A DNA stretch of 8,309 nucleotides from Bacillota bacterium (GCA_009778255.1 WRKD01000133.1:1-8309); one strand, 5' to 3'. Counted from the first letter of the stretch, positions 1-7,993 are shown. The notes: generated by a model not told the origin, from the sequence alone. Translations and numbers: made by a program.

Positions 1-1636
1 GCCCGCTATGCAACTTAAACTGACCTATAAGCTGCTCTAAGGTATCGGCTTGCCCACTCATTTCTTTACTTGCGGCGGCGCTTTGTTCCGCTGTTGCGCT
101 ATTTTGCTGAATTACTTGAGCTACCTGATCTATGCCATTGTTTATCTGCTCGATTCCTGTCGATTGTTCTTCCGAAGAAGCGGCAATTTCACCCACGATT
201 TGATTGCTCTCATTGATACCTGCCACTATTTCACTAAGGCTATTGGCGGTATCGTGGGCAATATGTGAACCGATCTCTGCTTTTTCAATAGAATTGGCTA
301 TTAGCGCGCCGGTTTCTTTGGCTGCTTCGGCACTTTTGGCAGCCAGATTCCGTACTTCTTCTGCTACTACAGCGAAACCTTTACCATGTTGCCCGGCTCG
401 CGCTGCTTCCACTGCGGCATTTAAAGCCAGTATATTGGTTTGAAAGGCGATATCGTCTATGGCTTTAATTACTTTGCTAATATTCTGACTGGCGTCATTT
501 ATCTCTCGTACGGCAATCATCATTTGATCCATCTGTACATTACCCTTTTCTGCGTTATTTTTTATATTATCCGCTAAATGTGCAGCGTGCCTGGCCATTT
601 CCGCGTTTTTCTTCGTTTTGTTGGCGATTTCTTCTATGGAAGCAGAAAGATGATCAATAGCCTCAGCTTGCTCTGTAGAGCCTTGGGCCAAGGTTTGGGC
701 GCCGCTCGCTATTTGCTTGGAGCCAATTGAAACTTGAGCGGTAGAGGAGTTTATTTCGCTGAACATATAATTAAGGCTTCCGATCATCTTTTGTAAAGCC
801 GAATTCATAACATCTTTTTCACTGCGCGGTTTTATATCTACAGTTAAATCGCCTTCCGCCAAAGCTTCGGCTATTGCAGCTTGTTTTTTTGTGTTATCGG
901 CCAGTTTCTGAAAAGATTGTACCAGCATACCTATTTGATCTTTTATAGCATAATCAATATTTGTGTTCAAATCTCCTATAGAAATTGCTTCCGCCGCCGA
1001 TGTGATTTTACGCAGGGGTTTTATTATGCTACCTGTAATAAATAACGATAGTATTAGGGAAGCTATTAAAGCTACAATAATAATAGAAATAATGATCAAG
1101 GTTAATTCTTTACCCATGCTAACTATTTCAGCGCTCTTTTCATTGGTCAGTTCTGCATAGCGTTCTTCCATATTGGATAAAATTTCTATTACATCCTGTG
1201 TTTTAGGTAGAATTACTTCGTTAACATCTTTACGCGCCAGCTCATAATCACCGCTTTCCAAATAGCTTGCTACAGTTTTTGCTTCATTATGAATAAATGC
1301 ATGAGGATCATGCAGTTTATCCAACAGGGATAGTACTTGTTGATCATTTATATTCATGGCGACTTCGTTGTTGATCCATTTACCGAGAGCACATGTATTT
1401 GGGTCAAGAGAACCGGTGAAAGCACTATTGGTCAATATAGACTCTGTAAGCCCTTGACGCCAAACATAATGCGCGTTGAGTACGGAAGTAACACCGCCAG
1501 ATTCTTCATCAAGTTTGTATAAATCATGAGAGAGATTGGTTAACATTCTGGTCGATATCAAGCCGGCAGCTCCAAGAATAATCCCGATAGCAGCCATTAT
1601 TATGAAGCCAGAGAGAATTTTCGTGCGGATTTTCAT
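1..1636 (-). CDS. Methyl-accepting chemotaxis protein with extracellular CZB-like sensor (partial, C-terminus off the window)
   Basis: Transmembrane chemoreceptor that would pass ligand or metal/redox signals to the CheA-CheW array. Reverse-strand reading gives 545 residues without a stop; the frame runs off the left edge, so only the end of the C-terminal helix is missing. Order: TM1 about 7-29; extracellular helical domain 30-177 with His56 (HYVW), Cys82 in TCALGKW, and His109, His112 and His116, the spacing of the CZB zinc-binding family; TM2 about 178-201; HAMP 202-254 and a second HAMP-like segment with EGD at 261-263; signalling domain from about 290. The hairpin tip has IAFQTNILALNAA near 396-408, GKGFAVVAEEVRNLA following, and likely methylation pairs E335/E336 and E489/E490. 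The ATG at 1636 has GGAAG 8 bases upstream. It is divergent from the methyltransferase. Receptor class is certain; the ligand is not known and zinc binding is inferred. Confidence 0.96.
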   Translation of the reverse strand, partial: MKIRTKILSGFIIMAAIGIILGAAGLISTRMLTNLSHDLYKLDEESGGVTSVLNAHYVWRQGLTESILTNSAFTGSLDPNTCALGKWINNEVAMNINDQQVLSLLDKLHDPHAFIHNEAKTVASYLESGDYELARKDVNEVILPKTQDVIEILSNMEERYAELTNEKSAEIVSMGKELTLIIISIIIVALIASLILSLFITGSIIKPLRKITSAAEAISIGDLNTNIDYAIKDQIGMLVQSFQKLADNTKKQAAIAEALAEGDLTVDIKPRSEKDVMNSALQKMIGSLNYMFSEINSSTAQVSIGSKQIASGAQTLAQGSTEQAEAIDHLSASIEEIANKTKKNAEMARHAAHLADNIKNNAEKGNVQMDQMMIAVREINDASQNISKVIKAIDDIAFQTNILALNAAVEAARAGQHGKGFAVVAEEVRNLAAKSAEAAKETGALIANSIEKAEIGSHIAHDTANSLSEIVAGINESNQIVGEIAASSEEQSTGIEQINNGIDQVAQVIQQNSATAEQSAAASKEMSGQADTLEQLIGQFKLHSG

Positions 1637-1665
1637 ATTGTAAGCTTCCTTTCCATTTTGATCAT

Positions 1666-1693
1666 ATAATATAGTATCGATTTATTTTGCCAA
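1666..1693 (-). promoter_or_regulatory. Candidate promoter of the chemoreceptor gene
   Basis: Reading the minus strand, TTGGCA (1693-1688) is followed after 16 bases by TATTAT (1671-1666), a reasonable housekeeping sigma-factor match about 30 bases before the start codon. An overlapping alternative is TAAT (1699-1696), 14 bases, then ATCGATAC (1681-1674), which shares the CGATA core of the motility sigma (SigD/FliA) consensus TAAA-N15-GCCGATAT. Which is used cannot be decided from sequence. Confidence 0.4.
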
Positions 1694-1716
1694 AAATTAG
1701 GCCTTTATTCTAATTA
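1687..1716 (+). promoter_or_regulatory. Weak candidate promoter for the methyltransferase-pth transcript
   Basis: TTGCCA (1687-1692), 18 bases, then TAATTA (1711-1716) is the best-placed pair upstream of the methyltransferase; it would start RNA near 1722, just before the Shine-Dalgarno. A perfect TATAAT also occurs at 1665-1670 but has no good -35 partner. Its -35 overlaps that of the divergent chemoreceptor promoter inside TTTTGCCAAAA, so the two genes may compete or share a regulator. Confidence 0.25.
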
Positions 1717-1745
1717 TTTCTCTGTTAAGGAGGCAGTGAGTTATT

Positions 1746-2591
1746 ATGAAAATGCAGGCTAGATTATGCAGAGCGCTCAATACTCTCTTTCCTCTGCCGG
1801 TTCATCCCTTTAACCTACATAGCACTGGTATTAGCTATGGCGAATGGCAGTACAAAAAAGGCCTGGATACCGTTAAATACTATCTGCCTTATACAAATCT
1901 ACATGAGATGTTTTGTGACAAAAGTGTGCTGGATATCGGCTGTGGCGCAGCAGGTAAAACACTTTTTTATGCTGATCAGGGCGTTAAAAAAATATTTGGC
2001 TTAGATGTATTAGAAAAATACCGTAAAGACGCGGAAAACTTGGCTTTGGAGCTGGGCTTTATGGGTGTTTTTGAATTTGTTCACGCAGATGCGGCTGCCT
2101 TGCCTTTTGCGGAAAATAGCTTAGATACAATAATAATGAACGATGCTTTTGAGCATGTAGCGCAGCCGCAAAAAGTATTGAGCGAAAGCATGCGCGTTTT
2201 AAAACCCGGCGGGCGCTTATATATTAACTTTCCCCCATATTATCATCCCTTTGGCGCTCATTTGAGCGATGCAATTGGCATACCATGGGTGCATTTATTT
2301 TTTAATGATGCAACATTGATCGAAGTGTACCGCCATGCTGTTGCCGGCCTTAGCGATGGAAAAGAGCGTTGGGAATTCCGTATAGCAAAAGATGAAAAAG
2401 GGAAGGAATATTTTTCCTATATCAACAAAATGACCATAGCCAGGGCGAAAAAAATAGTTAAAAATTTAGATTTAAAGCCGATATATTATCACGAGACGCC
2501 TCTACGTTCATTTTTTACGCCATTGGCAAAATTACCCTATATTAAAGAATTATTTATAAAAATGGCAGTTTATATTTTTGAAAAGAATTGA
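1746..2591 (+). CDS. Class I SAM-dependent methyltransferase (Methyltransf_11/25-like), substrate unknown
   Basis: 281 residues with a typical Rossmann-fold methyltransferase core. Motif I is VLDIGCGAAGKT at 61-72 (SAM-binding GxGxxG variant), the acidic residue after strand 2 is D87 in FGLDV, motif II-like HADAAALPF lies at 113-121, the post-motif segment DTIIMNDAFEHV at 127-138, and VLKPGGRLYINFPP at 151-164 is the usual motif III. The last 110 residues, rich in Phe, Tyr and Lys, probably form a substrate cap; there is no signal peptide. An in-frame TGA at 1737-1739 limits the start; ATG 1746 has AAGGAGG at 1727-1733, a somewhat long spacing of 12. It ends 13 bases before pth and is probably cotranscribed with it. 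Family resemblance suggests a small-molecule, lipid or quinone-type substrate but I cannot name one. Confidence 0.9.
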   Translation: MKMQARLCRALNTLFPLPVHPFNLHSTGISYGEWQYKKGLDTVKYYLPYTNLHEMFCDKSVLDIGCGAAGKTLFYADQGVKKIFGLDVLEKYRKDAENLALELGFMGVFEFVHADAAALPFAENSLDTIIMNDAFEHVAQPQKVLSESMRVLKPGGRLYINFPPYYHPFGAHLSDAIGIPWVHLFFNDATLIEVYRHAVAGLSDGKERWEFRIAKDEKGKEYFSYINKMTIARAKKIVKNLDLKPIYYHETPLRSFFTPLAKLPYIKELFIKMAVYIFEKN

Positions 2592-2592
2592 C

Positions 2593-2598
2593 GAGGTG
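2593..2598 (+). promoter_or_regulatory. Ribosome binding site that selects the GTG start of pth
   Basis: GAGGTG lies 6 bases before GTG 2605 and 12 bases before ATG 2611. The open frame also extends upstream to TTG 2578 inside the methyltransferase gene, but the conserved N-terminus of the family and this site both favour GTG 2605. Confidence 0.65.
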
Positions 2599-2604
2599 CG
2601 CAAG

Positions 2605-3177
2605 GTGAAAATGATAGTGGGCTTGGGTAACCCCGGTATGGAGTATATGGTTTCTCGCCATAATTGCGGTTTTATGACTATAGATAAACTGGCTTATGAA
2701 TTCAATGCCGGCAAAGAAAAAAAAGAAAAAAATAGTTTAACAACTCAAATCATCTTGGGAGCGCAAAAAATACTATGTGTTAAACCGCAGACTTTTATGA
2801 ATAATAGCGGCTATGCCGTAATTGCTCTAAAAAACTATTATCGTATAGATTTTGCCAATATGCTGGTGATCTACGACGATATGGATTTATCATCCGGCGT
2901 TTTACGCTTACGCAGAGAGGGCCGGGCTGCCGGGCATAATGGCATGAGATCTATAATAGCACAATGTGGCAGTGAGCAGATTTCCCGTCTTAAAATAGGT
3001 ATTGGCCATGATTTTACCGTTAGCGGAGCTAATTTTGTGCTTTCCCGCTTTACGGAAGAGGAAATGCCCTTGATGGCAGATGCTTTTGCCCGCGCTGCCA
3101 AAGCCGCTATCTGTTGGGCTGAACATGGAATGGCTTATGCCATGAATCTATATAATGGGGCAGATGTATCTGACTAA
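2605..3177 (+). CDS. pth: Peptidyl-tRNA hydrolase
   Basis: Cytoplasmic esterase that releases tRNA from peptidyl-tRNA dropped by the ribosome; normally essential in bacteria (spoVC in Bacillus). From GTG 2605 the product is 190 residues, the usual family length. All key positions are visible: N9 in GLGNPG, catalytic H19 in SRHNCG, M65/N66 in KPQTFMNNSG, D91 in VIYDDMDL and N112 in AGHNGM, equivalent to E. coli Asn10, His20, Met67/Asn68, Asp93 and Asn114. A small departure is RAAGHNG where many homologues have GGHNG. ATG 2611 is an alternative start but would drop the first two residues and sits far from the Shine-Dalgarno. It lies 13 bases after the methyltransferase and 73 bases before mfd, the order seen in many Bacillota. 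Confidence 0.97.
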   Translation: MKMIVGLGNPGMEYMVSRHNCGFMTIDKLAYEFNAGKEKKEKNSLTTQIILGAQKILCVKPQTFMNNSGYAVIALKNYYRIDFANMLVIYDDMDLSSGVLRLRREGRAAGHNGMRSIIAQCGSEQISRLKIGIGHDFTVSGANFVLSRFTEEEMPLMADAFARAAKAAICWAEHGMAYAMNLYNGADVSD

Positions 3178-3205
3178 AGGGTGTTTTGCAATAATAATCA
3201 TTGAT

Positions 3206-3231
3206 GCACGATGCGAATCGTGCCGATTTTT
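3206..3231 (+). terminator. GNRA-capped hairpin with T-run between pth and mfd (weak terminator or attenuator)
   Basis: GCACGAT (3206-3212) pairs perfectly with ATCGTGC (3217-3223) around a GCGA tetraloop, followed after three bases by TTTTT (3227-3231). This looks like a short intrinsic terminator that could reduce read-through into mfd. A possible weak promoter, CTGACT (3170-3175), 17 bases, AATAAT (3193-3198), would place the same hairpin at the 5' end of an mfd transcript; the palindrome could then act as an operator or mRNA stabiliser instead. Confidence 0.5.
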
Positions 3232-3250
3232 GTTGTACTAAGGAGAATAC

Positions 3251-6200
3251 ATGGAAGAATTATTGCAAATATGGAAAGAAACAGAAGAATATTTGGTAAT
3301 ACGAGAAGCTGTTAAAGCAGGGCGAACGGTAAATCTTAGTGGTCTTACCACTGCGGCAAAATCTGCTTTTGCCGCAGCTTTATACCAAGAATTCAATAAA
3401 CCTGCGTTGATTCTTACCGCATTAGAAGATGAGGCGCGGCTTATATATGAAAATATCTGCCCATATTTGGGGGAGCAAGCGCTTTATTTTCCGCTTATGG
3501 AATTATTGCCCTTTGAAGTTTATGCTCGCAATATTGAATTAAGTGCCGAACGTATAGCTGCTCTTTCCGCCTTAAGCCGGGGAAAAACACCTGTGGTGAT
3601 TGCCAGCATCAGCGCAATAGTACGCCGTTTGCCGCCACCTGCTACATTTGCTGAAGAGCATATCATTCTACAGCCAGGCACGGTGATCCAGCCTACTGAA
3701 CTAGCCTTAAAGCTGGCTGATATTGGTTATGAAAAAACAAAGCTAACAGAGATCCCGGGTTCTTTTAGTTTGCGCGGTAGCATAGTTGATATTTTTCCAC
3801 TTACCGAGATTTCTCCCAGTCGTTTGGAATTTTTTGACGATGAGCTGGAAAGCATTCGTTATTTTGAAGCTTCTACCCAGCTTTCACAAACAAAACGCGA
3901 TGAGCTTATTATCACGCCGGCGCGTGAATTGCCCCTTACTATGCAAATACGCCAATATGCAGCCCAACAATTGGAAGCGGAAATGATCAACACTTCTAAG
4001 GCGCTCTCTTGGGCGGCGCGCAAACAGTTGCAGGAAACTTTCAACCCTTTGCTGGAATACCTAAAACAAGGTATTTGGCAAATGGGTATGGAGAGTTTAC
4101 TTACTTTCTTTTATCCGCAAGCAGGCAGTTTGCTTGATTATCTGCCTCCCTCTGCAAGCCTGTTAATGCTCTCAGAGCCCTCGCAGATTTTTGAGCAGGC
4201 TAAATTTTTACAAAGCGAAAGGGAATTGAGTTATTATGATATGCTTGAAACCGGTAAATTGCTGCCTTCATTTTACAGTAATTTTTTGGAATATGCTCAG
4301 TTATTGGCACAGGTTAAAACTCGTCAACCTGTGATATTTGGACAATTGGAAAATAAGGTAAGTGGTTTAGAAATACAGGAAACTAAGTATATAATGACGC
4401 GTGATTTGCTTTCTTATGCTAATAATCCGCAGCAATTCGCCGTAGATTGTCGGCAGTTTAGCGCAAAACACTACAGGGTTTTTATCAGCGCCAGTTCAAA
4501 AACACGTTTAAAACGCATAGGCGAGATATTGCGCGATATAGGTTTTCCGGCTGTGCATATTATACGCGCCACTTTCAATCGGGGTTATGAAAGCGAAACG
4601 CTAAAAATGGCCCTCATAACAGAGCAGGAGTTATTTGCTCAGGAAAGCAAGCGCAAAACGCGGCGTCTTTATAGCGGCGGAAGTAAAATTGAAAATTTTC
4701 TCGATTTATTGCCGGGCGATTATGTTGTTCATATTACCCAGGGCATTGGCCGTTATCTTGGCGTAGAACGGCTCACTTTGGAGGAAATAAACCGAGATTA
4801 TCTTTTAATAGAGTACGCGGGAGAAGATAAACTCTATTTACCGGTAGATCAATTAGATTTAATTCAAAAATATATTGGCAATGAGGGAACGGCGCCTAAG
4901 TTATATAAACTAGGCGGCGGCGAATGGCAGCGTGTAAAAGAGCGGGTACGTGCCAGCGTACAAGATATGGCGCGCGAATTACTACAGTTATATGCTATAA
5001 GAGCGGCCGCTACGGGTTTTGCCTTCTCTATGGACAATAATTGGCAAAGTGAATTTGAAGACGCTTTTCCATATGAAGAAACGCCCGATCAGTTGCAGGC
5101 TATAGAAGATATAAAAAAAGATATGGAAAGCGTTAAGGTGATGGATCGCCTATTATGCGGCGATGTTGGCTATGGCAAAACAGAAATTGCCCTAAGGGCG
5201 GCTTTTAAAGCGGTGATGGATGGTAAACAAGTGGCTTTGCTTGCCCCCACAACCGTATTGGCACAGCAGCATCAACGCACCATAACAGAGCGTTTTGCCG
5301 CGTATCCGCTTAAAGTGGGCTGCCTTTCTCGTTTTGCTACTGCGGCAGAACAAAAAAAGCTGATAAGCGCGCTGGCTCGGGGGGAAATAGATATCATAGT
5401 GGGTACGCATCGCCTGCTTTCTTGCGATGTTAAGTATAAAGATTTAGGTTTGTTGATAGTAGATGAAGAGCAGCGTTTTGGTGTGACTCATAAAGAAAAG
5501 ATCAAATCATTACGCGGCAATGTGGATGTATTGACGCTTTCCGCCACACCCATACCGCGTACTTTGCATATGGCACTGGCCGGTATGCGAGATATGAGTA
5601 TCATTGCCACCCCTCCTCAAGATCGCCGACCGGTGCAAACTTATGTAGTGGAGTATCAAGAACGTTTAATACGTGAAGCTATATTAAGGGAATTGGCCCG
5701 CAATGGTCAGGTGTATTTTGTACATAACCGGGTTTACACTATTTATGAGCGGGCTAATGAATTGCAGCTATTATTGCCCGGGGTGCGTATTGCTGTAGCC
5801 CATGGACAAATGCGGGAAAAGGAATTGGAAAGCGTGATGATGGAATTTGTGGAAGGAGGCGCCGATATACTGCTTTGTACCACCATCATCGAGAGTGGTT
5901 TGGATATTGCGAATGTTAATACATTGATAGTAGATGAGGCCGATCATTTTGGGTTGGCGCAGCTTTATCAGTTACGTGGCCGGGTAGGACGTTGTGAAAA
6001 ACAAGCGTTTGCATATTTTACTTACCGCCGCAATAAAGTTATAAATGAAACGGCGCAAAAGCGTTTAATAGCTATACGCGATTTTACCGAATTGGGCGCC
6101 GGTTTTAAAATAGCCCTGCGCGATTTGGAATTACGCGGAGCCGGTAATATATTGGGGCCGGAACAAAGCGGGCATATCATGGCGGTTGGCTTCGACCTAT

Positions 6201-6727
6201 ATTGCCGGCTTTTGCAAGAAGAAATGGCTATACAAGCCGGGCAAACCGATTTGCCAAAAGAAGAGATCAGTACGCAGATGGAATTACAGCTCAATGCTTT
6301 TATACCCAATAACTATATTGAAGACAGCGGTTTAAAAGTGGAAGTATATAAGCGTGTGGCGGCTTGCGAAAGCTTAAACGAGGTAGATGAACTGAGCGCA
6401 GAATTATTAGACCGTTACGGCGTTTTACCAGCCCCGGTAAGTAATCTGCTTTTACTTGGCAAGGTCAAGACAATAGCCAAACAATTCGATATTATATCGA
6501 TTACGCAAAAACCGGCTCATATAGAACTAAAACTTGCCAAAACTCATCCTTTAACCGGGCAACACTTGTTACATTTGCTCAATGTTTGGGAAAAACGCCT
6601 GGCTTTTGGAGAAAATAAAGGTTTTTGCATACGTTTACATACAGGGGATGTAGTGCAGCCGGTATCTCGCGTGGAAATGTTGCTGAAGCTTCTTTTGGAA
6701 TTGGCAGAAACAGTGCAGGGCACATAG
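3251..6727 (+). CDS. mfd: Transcription-repair coupling factor Mfd
   Basis: ATP-driven DNA translocase that displaces RNA polymerase stalled at lesions and brings in UvrA. It has 1158 residues, matching full-length Mfd (about 1150-1180). Domains: UvrB-homology module from about 20 to 390, with a degenerate P-loop GLTTAAKS at 31-38 and GSFSLRGSIVDIFP at 170-183; RNA-polymerase interacting domain (CarD-like) about 484-560 starting LLPGDYVVH; RecG-like helicase with Walker A GDVGYGKTE 637-645, DEEQ 738-741, SATPIPRT 764-771, TTIIESGLDI 877-886 and QLRGRVGR 907-914; translocation (TRG) motif about 951-975; C-terminal TRCF domain about 1010-1150. The motor is intact while the N-terminal ATP site is dead, as normal for Mfd. 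Start ATG 3251 has AAGGAG 5 bases upstream. Constitutive, low-level expression is expected from the family. Confidence 0.99.
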   Translation: MEELLQIWKETEEYLVIREAVKAGRTVNLSGLTTAAKSAFAAALYQEFNKPALILTALEDEARLIYENICPYLGEQALYFPLMELLPFEVYARNIELSAERIAALSALSRGKTPVVIASISAIVRRLPPPATFAEEHIILQPGTVIQPTELALKLADIGYEKTKLTEIPGSFSLRGSIVDIFPLTEISPSRLEFFDDELESIRYFEASTQLSQTKRDELIITPARELPLTMQIRQYAAQQLEAEMINTSKALSWAARKQLQETFNPLLEYLKQGIWQMGMESLLTFFYPQAGSLLDYLPPSASLLMLSEPSQIFEQAKFLQSERELSYYDMLETGKLLPSFYSNFLEYAQLLAQVKTRQPVIFGQLENKVSGLEIQETKYIMTRDLLSYANNPQQFAVDCRQFSAKHYRVFISASSKTRLKRIGEILRDIGFPAVHIIRATFNRGYESETLKMALITEQELFAQESKRKTRRLYSGGSKIENFLDLLPGDYVVHITQGIGRYLGVERLTLEEINRDYLLIEYAGEDKLYLPVDQLDLIQKYIGNEGTAPKLYKLGGGEWQRVKERVRASVQDMARELLQLYAIRAAATGFAFSMDNNWQSEFEDAFPYEETPDQLQAIEDIKKDMESVKVMDRLLCGDVGYGKTEIALRAAFKAVMDGKQVALLAPTTVLAQQHQRTITERFAAYPLKVGCLSRFATAAEQKKLISALARGEIDIIVGTHRLLSCDVKYKDLGLLIVDEEQRFGVTHKEKIKSLRGNVDVLTLSATPIPRTLHMALAGMRDMSIIATPPQDRRPVQTYVVEYQERLIREAILRELARNGQVYFVHNRVYTIYERANELQLLLPGVRIAVAHGQMREKELESVMMEFVEGGADILLCTTIIESGLDIANVNTLIVDEADHFGLAQLYQLRGRVGRCEKQAFAYFTYRRNKVINETAQKRLIAIRDFTELGAGFKIALRDLELRGAGNILGPEQSGHIMAVGFDLYCRLLQEEMAIQAGQTDLPKEEISTQMELQLNAFIPNNYIEDSGLKVEVYKRVAACESLNEVDELSAELLDRYGVLPAPVSNLLLLGKVKTIAKQFDIISITQKPAHIELKLAKTHPLTGQHLLHLLNVWEKRLAFGENKGFCIRLHTGDVVQPVSRVEMLLKLLLELAETVQGT

Positions 6728-6795
6728 AAGACGTCTTTCACTTAATACTCACTTAGAAGACACGTATTATTTTATAAAAATTAATAATGTTTTTC

Positions 6796-6824
6796 TTTCC
6801 AAAGACAAAAAAACATGTTATAAT
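6796..6824 (+). promoter_or_regulatory. Promoter of the parvulin lipoprotein gene
   Basis: TTTCCA (6796-6801), exactly 17 bases, then a perfect TATAAT (6819-6824) preceded by TGT, giving an extended -10. Transcription would start near 6831, leaving an untranslated leader of about 43 bases. It separates this gene from the mfd transcript, consistent with stronger expression of an abundant envelope foldase. Confidence 0.65.
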
Positions 6825-6857
6825 AAAAAATGCTATAGATATATATTATTCTATTTT

Positions 6858-6864
6858 GAAGGGA
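6858..6864 (+). promoter_or_regulatory. Ribosome binding site that selects the TTG start of the lipoprotein
   Basis: GAAGGGA ends 9 bases before TTG 6874. The longer in-frame reading from ATG 6787 has no such site, begins upstream of the promoter -10 and would place 29 charged and mixed residues before the signal peptide. Confidence 0.7.
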
Positions 6865-6873
6865 CGGATAAAA

Positions 6874-7977
6874 TTGAAAAAGTTGCTGATGTGTTTATGT
6901 TTGTTATTGACGGTGGGTTTAATTGTTTCCTGCGCCAGCCAGCTCGATAACACGCCTGATAAAACCGATATTGCATCGCCTTCCGCAGGGTTGGATGTTA
7001 TTGGTTCTGTTAATGGTAGCCCTGTTTATCGCTATGAGTATGATTATTACTTCAATTCCTATTTTAATGAATACTTTAGTAATTATTACGATTCTATACT
7101 AAGTTATCAGGGTGTAGATATGCTTGATGAATCAAGCGCCCACGATTTTCTGGCAGATTTAGAAAATTTTGCCTGGAATTCATCTGTACAAGCCTCGTTG
7201 ATACGTCAAATGGCTGCCGAAGAGTATGCAATTTCTTTGGATCCAAGTTATTATGAAAACTTACTCTCACCAGAAGTTGCGCTTTCTATCAATACCAATC
7301 GTCTTTGGGGTTTGATTTACCCTCATGTTGGGGATGAAGCCAAGGCTGCTAAAGGGGTATCTGATGATGAAGCAAAAGAGTATTACGATGTAGACCCCAG
7401 TGCTTGGGATTGTTATAAGGTGGCGCATATTATTGTTACAGCCCAACAATTGATGGATAAAGCTGTGGAAGAAGGCCAGGAATTAAATGATGATGAAGCG
7501 CAGGAAGCAGCCAGGCAATTAGCTGAAGATATAATTGTTAAGCTTAAAGCGGGCGAAGATTTTGCAGATCTTGCTGCGCAGTATTCCGCAGACGGTACTT
7601 CCGAAACAGGTGGGGAAATGGATTTGTACTTTAATATCTATGGCAGCGGCATCAGCGATGAAGCCGGTTTCGACCCACTGTTTTCCGAAGGCGCCTTTTT
7701 ACTTAAAAATGTTGGAGATTTTAGTCAAGAGCCGGTAGAAAGCTCATTTGGTTTCCATATTATTAAGCTGTTAGACAAAAAAGTTGGTTTTGATGCAGTC
7801 AAATCATTTGTGTTAGATAATATGGAATCTGTAGAAGATTCCGAAATAAGCGAGTTTTTCCAGAATAAAATGCAAGCTATGCAAGATGCCGCTACCATAG
7901 AACGCGATTTCGATTTCATATACTATGTAGAACCGCCGGAAGGCGCAGAAGATGAAGTAGTTGATGATCAACAGTAA
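6874..7977 (+). CDS. Parvulin-type peptidyl-prolyl isomerase lipoprotein (PrsA/SurA-like foldase)
   Basis: Membrane-anchored chaperone and prolyl isomerase that assists folding of secreted proteins outside the cell membrane. From TTG 6874 it has 367 residues: lipoprotein signal peptide with KK at 2-3, hydrophobic core to 17 and lipobox IVSC with lipidated Cys20; low-complexity Ser/Asp/Thr linker 21-40; SurA-type N-terminal helical domain about 42-175, starting IGSVNGSPVYRYEY; parvulin domain about 181-302 with VAHIIV (H185), FADLAAQYSADG, ETGGEMD, FSEGAFLL, FSQEPVESSFGFHIIKL (H295); acidic C-terminal tail. An unusual stretch around 52-79 is very rich in Tyr and Phe, and 190-225 contains an acidic helix inserted in the first part of the isomerase domain. 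A gene of this type commonly follows mfd in clostridia. I leave the symbol empty because prsA paralogues are common. Confidence 0.93.
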   Translation: MKKLLMCLCLLLTVGLIVSCASQLDNTPDKTDIASPSAGLDVIGSVNGSPVYRYEYDYYFNSYFNEYFSNYYDSILSYQGVDMLDESSAHDFLADLENFAWNSSVQASLIRQMAAEEYAISLDPSYYENLLSPEVALSINTNRLWGLIYPHVGDEAKAAKGVSDDEAKEYYDVDPSAWDCYKVAHIIVTAQQLMDKAVEEGQELNDDEAQEAARQLAEDIIVKLKAGEDFADLAAQYSADGTSETGGEMDLYFNIYGSGISDEAGFDPLFSEGAFLLKNVGDFSQEPVESSFGFHIIKLLDKKVGFDAVKSFVLDNMESVEDSEISEFFQNKMQAMQDAATIERDFDFIYYVEPPEGAEDEVVDDQQ

Positions 7978-7993
7978 GAAACAAAGGGCAAAG

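Noticed and set aside
50..1522. Several plus-strand open frames of 60-80 codons
   Set aside because: They lie antisense to the chemoreceptor gene, whose 545-residue reading shows clear domain order; none has a ribosome binding site or recognisable product.
2578..2604. Upstream TTG start of pth overlapping the methyltransferase
   Set aside because: It would add nine residues not typical of the family and lacks a ribosome binding site.
2871..3126. Two minus-strand open frames opposite pth
   Set aside because: They are antisense to a gene with all catalytic residues intact and have no family features.
6022..6309. Minus-strand 95-codon open frame opposite mfd
   Set aside because: It overlaps the conserved translocation motif region of Mfd; its composition is that of a complementary-strand reading.
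6787..6873. N-terminal extension of the foldase from ATG 6787
   Set aside because: No Shine-Dalgarno, it would start before the extended -10 promoter, and it would bury the lipoprotein signal peptide; TTG 6874 fits far better.
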